Assembly (NCBI GenBank): GCA_910579115.1
Contig: CAJTSO010000010.1
Location: 20,768 to 41,071, forward strand
Source of the DNA: an uncultured Selenomonadaceae bacterium
Lineage (GTDB): Bacteria; Bacillota; Negativicutes; Selenomonadales; Selenomonadaceae
Reading direction: 5' to 3'
DNA length: 20,304 nt
Shown here: positions 7,413-14,172 of the stretch, piece after piece
Position numbering within the stretch: the first letter of the stretch is position 1
Layout: the number at the start of each line of letters is the position of its first letter
Translations under genes and position numbers: made by a program
The notes under the pieces: model-generated
What the model was told of the DNA's origin: nothing
The model's input: the letters and a program-made list of their open reading frames with translations, nothing else
Databases searched by the model: none

Positions 7413-7691
7413 ATGTTGGATTCTCTTTTCGGCCTCTTTGGCGGAAAGTCAAAATCTTCCCATGAAATAGCCAGGGATAGATTGAAGGTGGTTCTGGTTC
7501 ATGATCGGGCCAGCATTAGTCCCGAGGTAATGGAAAAAATGCGGGAAGAAATACTTCAGGTAATCTCAAAATACATGGACGTTGATAGAAAATCCATGGA
7601 TATCGGTCTTGAGACGCAGGATGATGCCGTGGCAGTAGTGGCAAACATTCCTATCCGCAATTACAGGCATCCGGGTAAGCGGCGTAAATAA
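7413..7691 (+). CDS. minE: Cell division topological specificity factor MinE
   Basis: 92-residue activator of MinD. The N-terminus MLDSLFGLFG is a short amphipathic membrane-binding helix. The region RDRLKVVLVHDRA corresponds to the anti-MinCD contact segment that inserts into the MinD dimer. The rest (EILQVISKYMDVD to VVANIPIRN) is the topological specificity/dimerisation domain. Length matches the family (about 85-95). A strong AGGAGG ribosome site precedes ATG 7413. MinE is absent from Bacillus but is found in diderm bacteria and some Clostridia, so it is a taxonomic clue here. The last residues (HPGKRRK) are basic and variable. Confidence 0.94.
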   Translation: MLDSLFGLFGGKSKSSHEIARDRLKVVLVHDRASISPEVMEKMREEILQVISKYMDVDRKSMDIGLETQDDAVAVVANIPIRNYRHPGKRRK

Positions 7692-7726
7692 ACAGCAACG
7701 GCGAAGGTTTTGAAGAAGGCGACGTT

Positions 7727-9961
7727 ATGCGTGCTATCGTGTTTACAAACCCGATGCAGGGGAAATGTTTAACAGCAAACAGGTGGTTATCCGTCTGTTT
7801 GTTGTTTGTTTTTTTTGCGCTGCTGTCCTGTTGTTCAGCGGGCAGCGGTCTTCTTGCCGCAGAGGCGGCCGGGACAGAAGAAAAAATCGTGCGGGTCGGT
7901 TATTTTGATGATAACGATGCAATGCAGACAGGCTTTTCCGACGGCCAATACAAGAGTGGATATTCATACGCGTATATTCAGGAAATAGCCAGACATACCG
8001 GCTGGAAATACCAGTATGTATACGGCAGCTGGGATGAAATGCTGGAAAAGCTCAGCCGGGGAGAAATTGACATATTGAGCAATGTACCATATCGTCAAGA
8101 GGAAACTTCTCGAATTTTGTTTCCAAGACTGCCGATGGGGCGGGAAGAATACCATATTCTGGTCCATGAGAACCAGAGCGTGTCAAACATGGGCAGTCCC
8201 GAATCATTGTCCGGCATGCGCATCGGGGTGAAGGCAGACAGCAACATTGAGCTGGCTCTGAAGGACTTTGTGGCGGAGAACAGAATAAACTGCAAAATTA
8301 TTCCCATTAGGACTGCTTTTTCCCGTATAGAAATGTTTCGCCATCATCGGCTGGATGCGCTGGCATCCTTCGATTACAATATGGTGGATGGGGTAAAGAG
8401 TATCATTAACTTTGGCGGAACAAGTCTCTACCTTTGCGTTACGGAAAGCCGGCCTGACCTTTTGGAGGAGCTGAACAGGGCGCAGGAAGAAATAATCACC
8501 AGCCGGCCGTCTTTTGATAAGGGCCTCCATGAAGCCTACCTGAGCAAGCAGTACATAAGGCAAGGATTAAACGATGATGAGAAGGACTGGCTCTACAGCC
8601 GAAAGATCAGAATAGGCTGTCTGCAGGATTATCTGCCCTACAGTGGATACGACAAGCAGCAGGGGCAATGGGCCGGTGTAGTTGTCCTTGCAGCAAAAAG
8701 ATTGGAGGAGTACGCCGGCTGCAAGGTCGATTTGATGCCCTTTGACAGCAGCCTGGAAATGATAGAGGCATTGAAGGAGGGATATGTTGACGCGGCATTT
8801 CCTGTCTTTAATGACCTGTGGTACGAAGAACAGGAGGGACTTTTCGGAACAGGAAAGTTTGCTTCGGACAATATAGCAATAGCTTATAAGGATGAGCACA
8901 TCAATGATACCTATAGACGTATTGGAATAGTCCGCCTTCCGGCATCGGCGATGGAGATCGTGCGGAAGATGTTTCCAAAGTCTGAACTTCAGGAATATAA
9001 TACGCTGTCAGAGTGCCTTGAGGCAGTGGGGGATGGAAAAGTAACCAGCGCAGTCGTCAGTGGAAGCGTACTATACCGGTATCGGGAACAGTTTGATGAA
9101 CTCAATGACCTTCACATAACGAATGCCGGGAATATTGACTATGGATTTGTCATCAGACGGGAAAACCGGGTGTTTTTCGGGATTTTGAGCCGGTGCCTGT
9201 CGGAGATAAATCAAAACGACATCAATGATGCGATTATCGGCAGCACTTATGTGGCTGCTGACTATTCTCTGGCCAGCTTTATCAGACATAATAGTGGTCG
9301 GGTCACTATTGCTTTTTCGTTTTTTATCTTGATGCTGATTATCAATTTTTATTTGTACTGGCGCAGTACCCAGCGTCACAATGCCGAGATGGCAGCGTCA
9401 TTGGCGAGAGAAGAGAATTATAGTCGTCAGTTAAAAAACGCCAACGAAAGCCTTTGCCGTCAGATGGAAATAATAAGGACCCAGAAAGGCATCATCACTA
9501 TTGACGCCCTGACGCAGATAAACAACCGCTACCAACTGGAAAAATTCACCAGTGAGCTGTTTGCCCAGTATGACAGTTCAAAGGGACAGAAAATATATCT
9601 GGCAATATGTGATCTTGACAAATTCAAGTCCATAAATGACAATTTTGGCCACAACGAGGGGGATAAGGCGCTGGTGACTGTCGCCAGTGCAATGAAGGGA
9701 GCCTGTGCAGGAACAAACGCATTTATTGCCCGCTATGGTGGAGATGAGTTTATAATCATAGTGAAAGCGGATGATGATAGCATCATAAGGGAAATTTGCC
9801 GAAAGGTGGAGGAACGGCTGGCTCGGGCCACCGAGGAATTGCCTTATAAACTGTCGACAAGCATCGGAATAGCCGAATGTAGTGATCAGGGAGAATCCTT
9901 TGAGAGCCTGTTCAATAGAGCTGATAAAGAGCTATACAGGAAAAAAGAAGCAAGGTCTTAA
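7727..9961 (+). CDS. Membrane diguanylate cyclase with two tandem Venus-flytrap (SBP_bac_3-like) sensor domains
   Basis: 744 residues. A hydrophobic N-terminal signal or anchor covers about 19-40 (LLSC is a weak lipobox). Then come two successive solute-binding-protein type 3 domains: the first from VRVGYFDDND (about 55-270), the second from KIRIGCLQDYLPYSGYD (about 293-515), the tandem layout known from BvgS-like sensors. One membrane helix follows at about 526-545, a short coiled linker, and a C-terminal GGDEF domain (about 588-744) with DALTQINNR at 593 and an intact YGGDEF (GGDEF at 671-675), so cyclic-di-GMP synthesis is likely. The usual RxxD inhibitory site is replaced by GTNA. It sits 35 bp after minE with no promoter or terminator between, suggesting cotranscription with minCDE. 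The ligand is unknown; amino acids or small organic acids are possible. ATG 7754 is an alternative start. Confidence 0.88.
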   Translation: MRAIVFTNPMQGKCLTANRWLSVCLLFVFFALLSCCSAGSGLLAAEAAGTEEKIVRVGYFDDNDAMQTGFSDGQYKSGYSYAYIQEIARHTGWKYQYVYGSWDEMLEKLSRGEIDILSNVPYRQEETSRILFPRLPMGREEYHILVHENQSVSNMGSPESLSGMRIGVKADSNIELALKDFVAENRINCKIIPIRTAFSRIEMFRHHRLDALASFDYNMVDGVKSIINFGGTSLYLCVTESRPDLLEELNRAQEEIITSRPSFDKGLHEAYLSKQYIRQGLNDDEKDWLYSRKIRIGCLQDYLPYSGYDKQQGQWAGVVVLAAKRLEEYAGCKVDLMPFDSSLEMIEALKEGYVDAAFPVFNDLWYEEQEGLFGTGKFASDNIAIAYKDEHINDTYRRIGIVRLPASAMEIVRKMFPKSELQEYNTLSECLEAVGDGKVTSAVVSGSVLYRYREQFDELNDLHITNAGNIDYGFVIRRENRVFFGILSRCLSEINQNDINDAIIGSTYVAADYSLASFIRHNSGRVTIAFSFFILMLIINFYLYWRSTQRHNAEMAASLAREENYSRQLKNANESLCRQMEIIRTQKGIITIDALTQINNRYQLEKFTSELFAQYDSSKGQKIYLAICDLDKFKSINDNFGHNEGDKALVTVASAMKGACAGTNAFIARYGGDEFIIIVKADDDSIIREICRKVEERLARATEELPYKLSTSIGIAECSDQGESFESLFNRADKELYRKKEARS

Positions 9962-10020
9962 AAACATAGCCGTGAAAATGACTGCTCATTTTTCACGGCT
10001 ATGTTTTTGGCGTTTTTTTT
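9961..10020 (+). terminator. Strong intrinsic terminator after the min/cyclase unit
   Basis: An 18-bp perfect stem pairs 9961-9978 (AAAACATAGCCGTGAAAA) with 9990-10007, with an 11-base loop. The descending arm ends in TTTTT and a second run of nine T follows at 10013-10021. The left arm begins at the last base of the cyclase stop codon. The A-rich left arm could also let it work in the other direction. Confidence 0.9.
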
Positions 10021-10047
10021 TCAGTAGGTGTATTTTTCCTAAACAGC

Positions 10048-10076
10048 TTGTTTGTGGCCGTAAATACAGGTATAAT
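10048..10076 (+). promoter_or_regulatory. Sigma-A type promoter for pheST-yraN
   Basis: TTGTTT (10048-10053), 17 bases, perfect TATAAT (10071-10076). Transcription would begin near 10083, giving a leader of about 48 bases, too short for a T-box. The ribosome site GAGGAGG (10118-10124) is six bases before the pheS ATG. Confidence 0.75.
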
Positions 10077-10130
10077 ATATCTCCAATATTTCATAAAATT
10101 TCGGCAGTATGCCGCTTGAGGAGGATATAT

Positions 10131-11159
10131 ATGGAGGAGAAGATCGCACAGCTTAGTCAAGAGGCTGCGGAACTCATCAAGACCAAAGCTAAGACTATGC
10201 CGGAGCTAAATGATATCCGGGTTCGATTCCTGGGGAAAAAGGGTGAAATAACCGGTATGCTGAAGAGCTTGGGCCAGCTTGCCCCAGAGGAACGGCCCAA
10301 GCTTGGTCAGGTGGTTAATCAGGTCCGGGCCAGGCTGGAAGAAATGATTGCGGTAAAAGCAGCCGGGCTTAAGGCTGAGGAATTAAAGCAGAAGCTGGCC
10401 AGCGAGAAAATAGATGTTACTCTGCCGGGCCGTCCCCTGTGGACAGGTCATTTCCATCCGCTGACTCTGACCTTGAACCGAGTTAAGTCCATCTTCATGG
10501 ATATGGGATTTACTATTGAAGACGGCCCGGAGGTTGAATCTGACTACTACAACTTTGAGGCTCTGAATCTGCCGAAGGATCATCCCGCCCGTGATATGCA
10601 GGACTCCTTTTACATCACTGAGGATATCCTCATGCGCACCCAGACATCCCCGGTTCAGGCCCGCACCATGGAAGCCCACGAGCCTAACAGTCCCATCCGC
10701 ATGATTGCGCCGGGACGGGTTTACCGTCGTGATGATTATGATGCCACCCATTCTCCAATGTTCACTCAGGTTGAAGGTCTTGTCATTGATGAAGACATTA
10801 CCTTTGCGGACCTGAAGGGAACTCTGGAGCTCTTTTTGCACAAGATTTTCAGCGATAACGTAGGCGTCCGCTTCCGTCCCAGTTTCTTCCCCTTTACCGA
10901 ACCCAGCGCTGAGGTTGATATTTCCTGTGTCATGTGTCATGGCAAGGGCTGCAGGGTCTGCAAGGGAACCGGTTGGCTGGAGATTCTCGGAGCCGGTATG
11001 GTTCATACCCATGTTTTGGAGATGAGCGGCTACGACCCCGGTAAGGTTTCCGGCTTTGCCTTTGGGATGGGCGTCGAGCGCATTGCAATGCTGTCCTACG
11101 GCATTGACGACCTCCGCCTTTTCTATGACAATGATGTACGCTTCCTGTCCCAGTTCTGA
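10131..11159 (+). CDS. pheS: Phenylalanine-tRNA ligase alpha subunit
   Basis: 342-residue catalytic subunit of the alpha2-beta2 enzyme that charges tRNA(Phe) with phenylalanine in the cytoplasm. I start it at ATG 10131, six bases after GAGGAGG; the open frame extends upstream through the terminator and promoter, but those codons are not coding. Visible features are the N-terminal coiled-coil (about 1-85, tRNA contact), motif 2 with RMIAPGRVYRRDDYDATHSP, the family-typical cysteine cluster CVMCHGKGCRVCKGTGW, and motif 3 FGMGVERIAML near the C-terminus. Length is standard. pheT follows after 12 bases. No T-box or attenuator peptide is visible upstream. Confidence 0.97.
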   Translation: MEEKIAQLSQEAAELIKTKAKTMPELNDIRVRFLGKKGEITGMLKSLGQLAPEERPKLGQVVNQVRARLEEMIAVKAAGLKAEELKQKLASEKIDVTLPGRPLWTGHFHPLTLTLNRVKSIFMDMGFTIEDGPEVESDYYNFEALNLPKDHPARDMQDSFYITEDILMRTQTSPVQARTMEAHEPNSPIRMIAPGRVYRRDDYDATHSPMFTQVEGLVIDEDITFADLKGTLELFLHKIFSDNVGVRFRPSFFPFTEPSAEVDISCVMCHGKGCRVCKGTGWLEILGAGMVHTHVLEMSGYDPGKVSGFAFGMGVERIAMLSYGIDDLRLFYDNDVRFLSQF

Positions 11160-11171
11160 GAGGTGATATAG

Positions 11172-13610
11172 ATGCAGGTTTCTATCAAATGGCTTAAAGA
11201 TTATATAGATTTCACCGAGAGCGCCGGGGAGTTGGCGGAAAAGCTCACCCGGGCCGGTGTCCCCGTAGAGAATGTTATCCGGGCCGACAAAGGTCTGGAT
11301 AAGGTTGTTACCGGCCGTGTAGACGAAATAATCCCCCATCCCGACTCTGACCATATGTTTATTTGCACCATGAATGTGGGTGACGGTAAGCCGCTGACAA
11401 TTGTTACCGGCGCCCAGAATGTTCGTCAGGGAGATATTGTTCCGGTGGCTCTAGTAGGAGCCGACCTTCCCTGCGGTAAGAAGATCGCCAAGTCCAAGCT
11501 TCGTGGTGTGGCCTCTGCCGGTATGCTTTGCTCGGCAGACGAAATAAAAATCGATACTACAAGCCTTCCGGACGAACAGATAAACGGTATCTACATTCTT
11601 GAGGCCGGTACTCCGGTAGGTATTCCCGTCGCCCAGGTTCTGGGTCTTGATGATGCTGTCCTTGAATTTGAGCTCACAGCGAACCGGGCAGACTGCTTCA
11701 GCGTGATCGGTATCGTCCGCGAGATAGCGGCTCTTACCAGCAACCAGCCTAGGTGGCCGGTAATCAAGGTCAGGGAGGATAATGGGGCAAAGGCTGCGGA
11801 TATGATTAAGATTGCGATTGACGATCCTGATCTTTGCTCCCGCTTCTCTGCCCGGGTGCTGAACGATGTTAAGATTGGCCCTTCTCCTGCCTGGATGCGT
11901 ACCCGTCTCGAGGGAGCGGGAGTCCGCTCGATCAATAACGTCGTCGACGTAACGAATTTCGTAATGATAGAGCTGGGTCAGCCTATGCATGCCTACGATT
12001 ACGATGAAATTGTCGGGCAGTCCCTTACCGCCCGCCGGGCAAAAGCCGGCGAAGAGCTCCATACCCTTGATGATTCCTCCCGCCTGGCGAAAGGTGGCGA
12101 GCTGGTGATCGCCGATGCTGTGAAGGCTGCCGGTCTTGCCGGCGTTATGGGTGGTCTGGAAACAGAAATCACCGGGAAGACCACCCGCGTTGTTCTTGAG
12201 GCAGCTTCTTTCTTTGGCCCTTCTATCCGCCGCACATCCCGCTCTATTGGACTTCATTCTGAAGCCTCCGGCCGCTTTGAGCGGGGCATCGACGTAGAAC
12301 ATACAATCCGCGCCCTTGACCGGGCTGCCCAGCTCCTCCAGGACATGGGAGCCTGCACTGTTGCCCAGGGGGGAATCGATGTATACCCGGCGCCGAAGCC
12401 TCAGCCGGTTGTGCCCTTTACCGCGGAACAGATCAATAAGCGTTTGGGTACTGATATTCCGGCGGAAGAAATTCTTAGGATTCTTGCCTCCCTTGGTATA
12501 GAGGTCAGGGATTTGGGCAGCGGCAATTATGAGGCTATTTCTCCCACCTGGCGCAAGGATATTCTCTTCATGGAGGATTTATCCGAGGAAATAGCCCGTA
12601 TTCATGGCTATGACAATATTCGCGCCACCCTCCCGAAGGGCGGTGTAATGCTGGCTCGCCAAAGCGATGAGCAGGATCTTATCGACAAAATCACGGAGGT
12701 TCTCGTAGCTCAGGGTATGCTTGAGACCAGGTCATTCAGCTTCCAGCACCCGGATATGTGTGACAAGCTGAATATTCCGGATGACAGCGTTCTCCGGACC
12801 ATGATTCCTATAATGAACCCCCTGTCTGAGGACTACCCAAATGTTCGTACCTGTATTCTCACTACGTTATTTGAGACCGTTTTGCGGAACTTCTCCCGCA
12901 AGAACGAGGATGTGAGAGTTTTTGAAATCGGACCGGTTTTTTTCCCAAAAGCTTTGCCGGTAACAGAGCTTCCTGATCAGAAGATGAAAGTGGCTGGGCT
13001 CATTTCCGGCCGCCGCTATCCGCAAAACTGGACAGACAGCAATGAGATGGTAGATTTCTATGATGCCAAGGGCGTTGTGGAAAGTCTCCTTGAGGCTATC
13101 GGTATCCGTGATTGCTCTGTTGAAGCAGGCGAACATTTCTGCCTCCATCCGGGTAAGACGGCTATTTTCAAGAAGGGCCGTGAAGTTATCGCTACCGTGG
13201 GTGAGGTTCATCCCCAGGTTATGGAAAACCTTGGCACGAAAAAGAAGATGTATATGTTTGTTTTGTCGGACATAAAAACCATTTTGAAGTATTGCGGCAG
13301 GAGGGCAAAATTCACTCAGCTGCCCAGGTATCCGGCTGTTGAGCGTGATTTGGCGCTTACGGTGGCCGATGATGTACAGGCCGGAGTGATTTCCCGCACC
13401 ATTAAAAAGCAGGGAGGCAAGTATCTCCAGAGTGTCAATCTTTTCGACCTGTACATGGGAAAACAGCTGGGTGAGGGAAAAAAGAGCCTGGCCTTTTCCT
13501 TGAAGTTCCGGGCGGCGGATCGTACGCTCACTGACGAGGAAGTAGATGTGGCCTTCAATTCTATTGTTGAAGCAGTAGCAAAGAGCTGCGGGGCTGAGCT
13601 GCGCAAGTGA
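11172..13610 (+). CDS. pheT: Phenylalanine-tRNA ligase beta subunit
   Basis: 812-residue non-catalytic partner of PheS that provides tRNA binding and editing of mischarged Tyr-tRNA(Phe). Domains in order: EMAP-like tRNA-binding domain (about 40-150, HPDSDHMFICTMNVGDG and KLRGVASAGMLCS), B3/B4 editing domain (about 210-385, RSINNVVDVTNFVMIELGQP), B5 (about 400-475), a synthetase-like core (about 490-690) and the C-terminal ferredoxin-fold anticodon-binding domain (about 715-812, FTQLPRYPAVERDLALTV). It is full length for the long bacterial type. ATG 11172 follows GAGAGGTG, 12 bases after pheS. yraN begins seven bases after its stop. Confidence 0.97.
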   Translation: MQVSIKWLKDYIDFTESAGELAEKLTRAGVPVENVIRADKGLDKVVTGRVDEIIPHPDSDHMFICTMNVGDGKPLTIVTGAQNVRQGDIVPVALVGADLPCGKKIAKSKLRGVASAGMLCSADEIKIDTTSLPDEQINGIYILEAGTPVGIPVAQVLGLDDAVLEFELTANRADCFSVIGIVREIAALTSNQPRWPVIKVREDNGAKAADMIKIAIDDPDLCSRFSARVLNDVKIGPSPAWMRTRLEGAGVRSINNVVDVTNFVMIELGQPMHAYDYDEIVGQSLTARRAKAGEELHTLDDSSRLAKGGELVIADAVKAAGLAGVMGGLETEITGKTTRVVLEAASFFGPSIRRTSRSIGLHSEASGRFERGIDVEHTIRALDRAAQLLQDMGACTVAQGGIDVYPAPKPQPVVPFTAEQINKRLGTDIPAEEILRILASLGIEVRDLGSGNYEAISPTWRKDILFMEDLSEEIARIHGYDNIRATLPKGGVMLARQSDEQDLIDKITEVLVAQGMLETRSFSFQHPDMCDKLNIPDDSVLRTMIPIMNPLSEDYPNVRTCILTTLFETVLRNFSRKNEDVRVFEIGPVFFPKALPVTELPDQKMKVAGLISGRRYPQNWTDSNEMVDFYDAKGVVESLLEAIGIRDCSVEAGEHFCLHPGKTAIFKKGREVIATVGEVHPQVMENLGTKKKMYMFVLSDIKTILKYCGRRAKFTQLPRYPAVERDLALTVADDVQAGVISRTIKKQGGKYLQSVNLFDLYMGKQLGEGKKSLAFSLKFRAADRTLTDEEVDVAFNSIVEAVAKSCGAELRK

Positions 13611-13617
13611 TCCGGAT

Positions 13618-13980
13618 ATGAACAAAAAAGAATTGGGCAACATCGGCGAGGCAGCAGTTGCGGACTACCTGATGAAGAAAGGTTACCGGATTCGGGAAAA
13701 ACAGTACCGGATCCGGGAAGCGGAGATAGACCTCATCGCAGAAAAAGACGGAGCGATCGTTTTTGTTGAGGTAAAGACCCGGCAGACAGAAAGCTGCGGG
13801 TCTCCGGCTATGGCCGTAACGGCGGCAAAGCAGCGGAAGATAGTCAGGGCAGCGCAATGGTATATTATGGCAGAGAATCTCCATGAGAGCCTTTGCCGCT
13901 TTGACGTGGTGGAAGTTACGGTAAACGGTGATGGCCGGTTGCTGATAAATCAGTTGGAAAATGCCTTTGATGCCGGTTGA
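13618..13980 (+). CDS. YraN/UPF0102 family endonuclease-like protein
   Basis: 120-residue small protein of the UPF0102 (YraN) family. It shows the family core: GNIGEAAVADYLMKKGYRI at the N-terminus, then AEIDLIAEKDGAIVFVEVKT, which has the D...ExK spacing of a PD-(D/E)XK nuclease fold, and later AVTAAKQRKIVRAAQWYI. The biological role of the family is not settled; a nuclease or Holliday-junction-related activity is inferred from the fold. Length is typical (about 115-130). It starts seven bases after pheT without a clear Shine-Dalgarno sequence, probably by coupling, and is the last gene of the pheST unit, closed by the hairpin at 14003-14056. Confidence 0.9.
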   Translation: MNKKELGNIGEAAVADYLMKKGYRIREKQYRIREAEIDLIAEKDGAIVFVEVKTRQTESCGSPAMAVTAAKQRKIVRAAQWYIMAENLHESLCRFDVVEVTVNGDGRLLINQLENAFDAG

Positions 13981-14002
13981 GGTGTTTCGGTTTATTGAAG
14001 AT

Positions 14003-14063
14003 CAGGAGCTGTTCGCAAAGCATGGGAAGAACCCTTGTCTTTGCGGGCAGCTCTTGTTTATTT
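14003..14063 (+). terminator. Intrinsic terminator after yraN
   Basis: Arms 14003-14020 (CAGGAGCTGTTCGCAAAG) and 14039-14056 pair over 18 positions, including three G-U pairs. The 18-base loop has an inner GGG/CCC pairing. TTTATTT follows at 14057-14063. Its last bases and tail coincide with the -35 of the next promoter. Confidence 0.8.
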
Positions 14064-14082
14064 GGATTGACTATCGTATAAT
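14054..14082 (+). promoter_or_regulatory. Sigma-A type promoter for the rel gene
   Basis: TTGTTT (14054-14059), 17 bases, perfect TATAAT (14077-14082), the same hexamers and spacing as the pheS promoter. The -35 begins in the descending arm and tail of the preceding terminator. Transcription would begin near 14089, leaving a leader of about 84 bases. Confidence 0.75.
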
Positions 14083-14116
14083 AAAACGATAAACTTATTC
14101 AACACATAAATTTAAA

Positions 14117-14132
14117 GAAGCATTGCTGCTTC
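14117..14132 (+). repeat. Small hairpin in the rel leader
   Basis: GAAGCA (14117-14122), loop TTGC, TGCTTC (14127-14132) form a 6-bp stem. The right arm region (CTGCTTCAT) can alternatively pair, with a bulge, with ATGAAAAAGCAG at 14137-14148. Neither is followed by a U-tract nor covers the GGAGGTGG ribosome site, so a regulatory role is only a possibility. Confidence 0.25.
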
Positions 14133-14172
14133 ATTGATGAAAAAGCAGTAAAATAAACTGGAGGTGGTCGGG

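Noticed and set aside
9882..10130. Upstream extension of the pheS open frame
   Set aside because: It would run through the cyclase 3' end, a strong terminator and the pheS promoter. GAGGAGG and ATG 10131 give a standard PheS N-terminus.
10008..10130. T-box riboswitch before pheS
   Set aside because: Firmicutes pheS often has one, but the leader after the promoter is only about 48 bases and no TGGNACCGCG-like element or antiterminator was seen.
10383..11354. Long minus-strand open frame opposite pheS/pheT
   Set aside because: It is antisense to two unmistakable synthetase genes and shows no recognisable domain. Similar shadows at 4013-4738, 11451-12302, 15079-16050 and 17970-18968 were rejected for the same reason.
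14083..14172. Attenuator or riboswitch in the rel leader
   Set aside because: Only small stems are present (14117-14132 and a bulged alternative), with no U-tract and no masking of the ribosome site.
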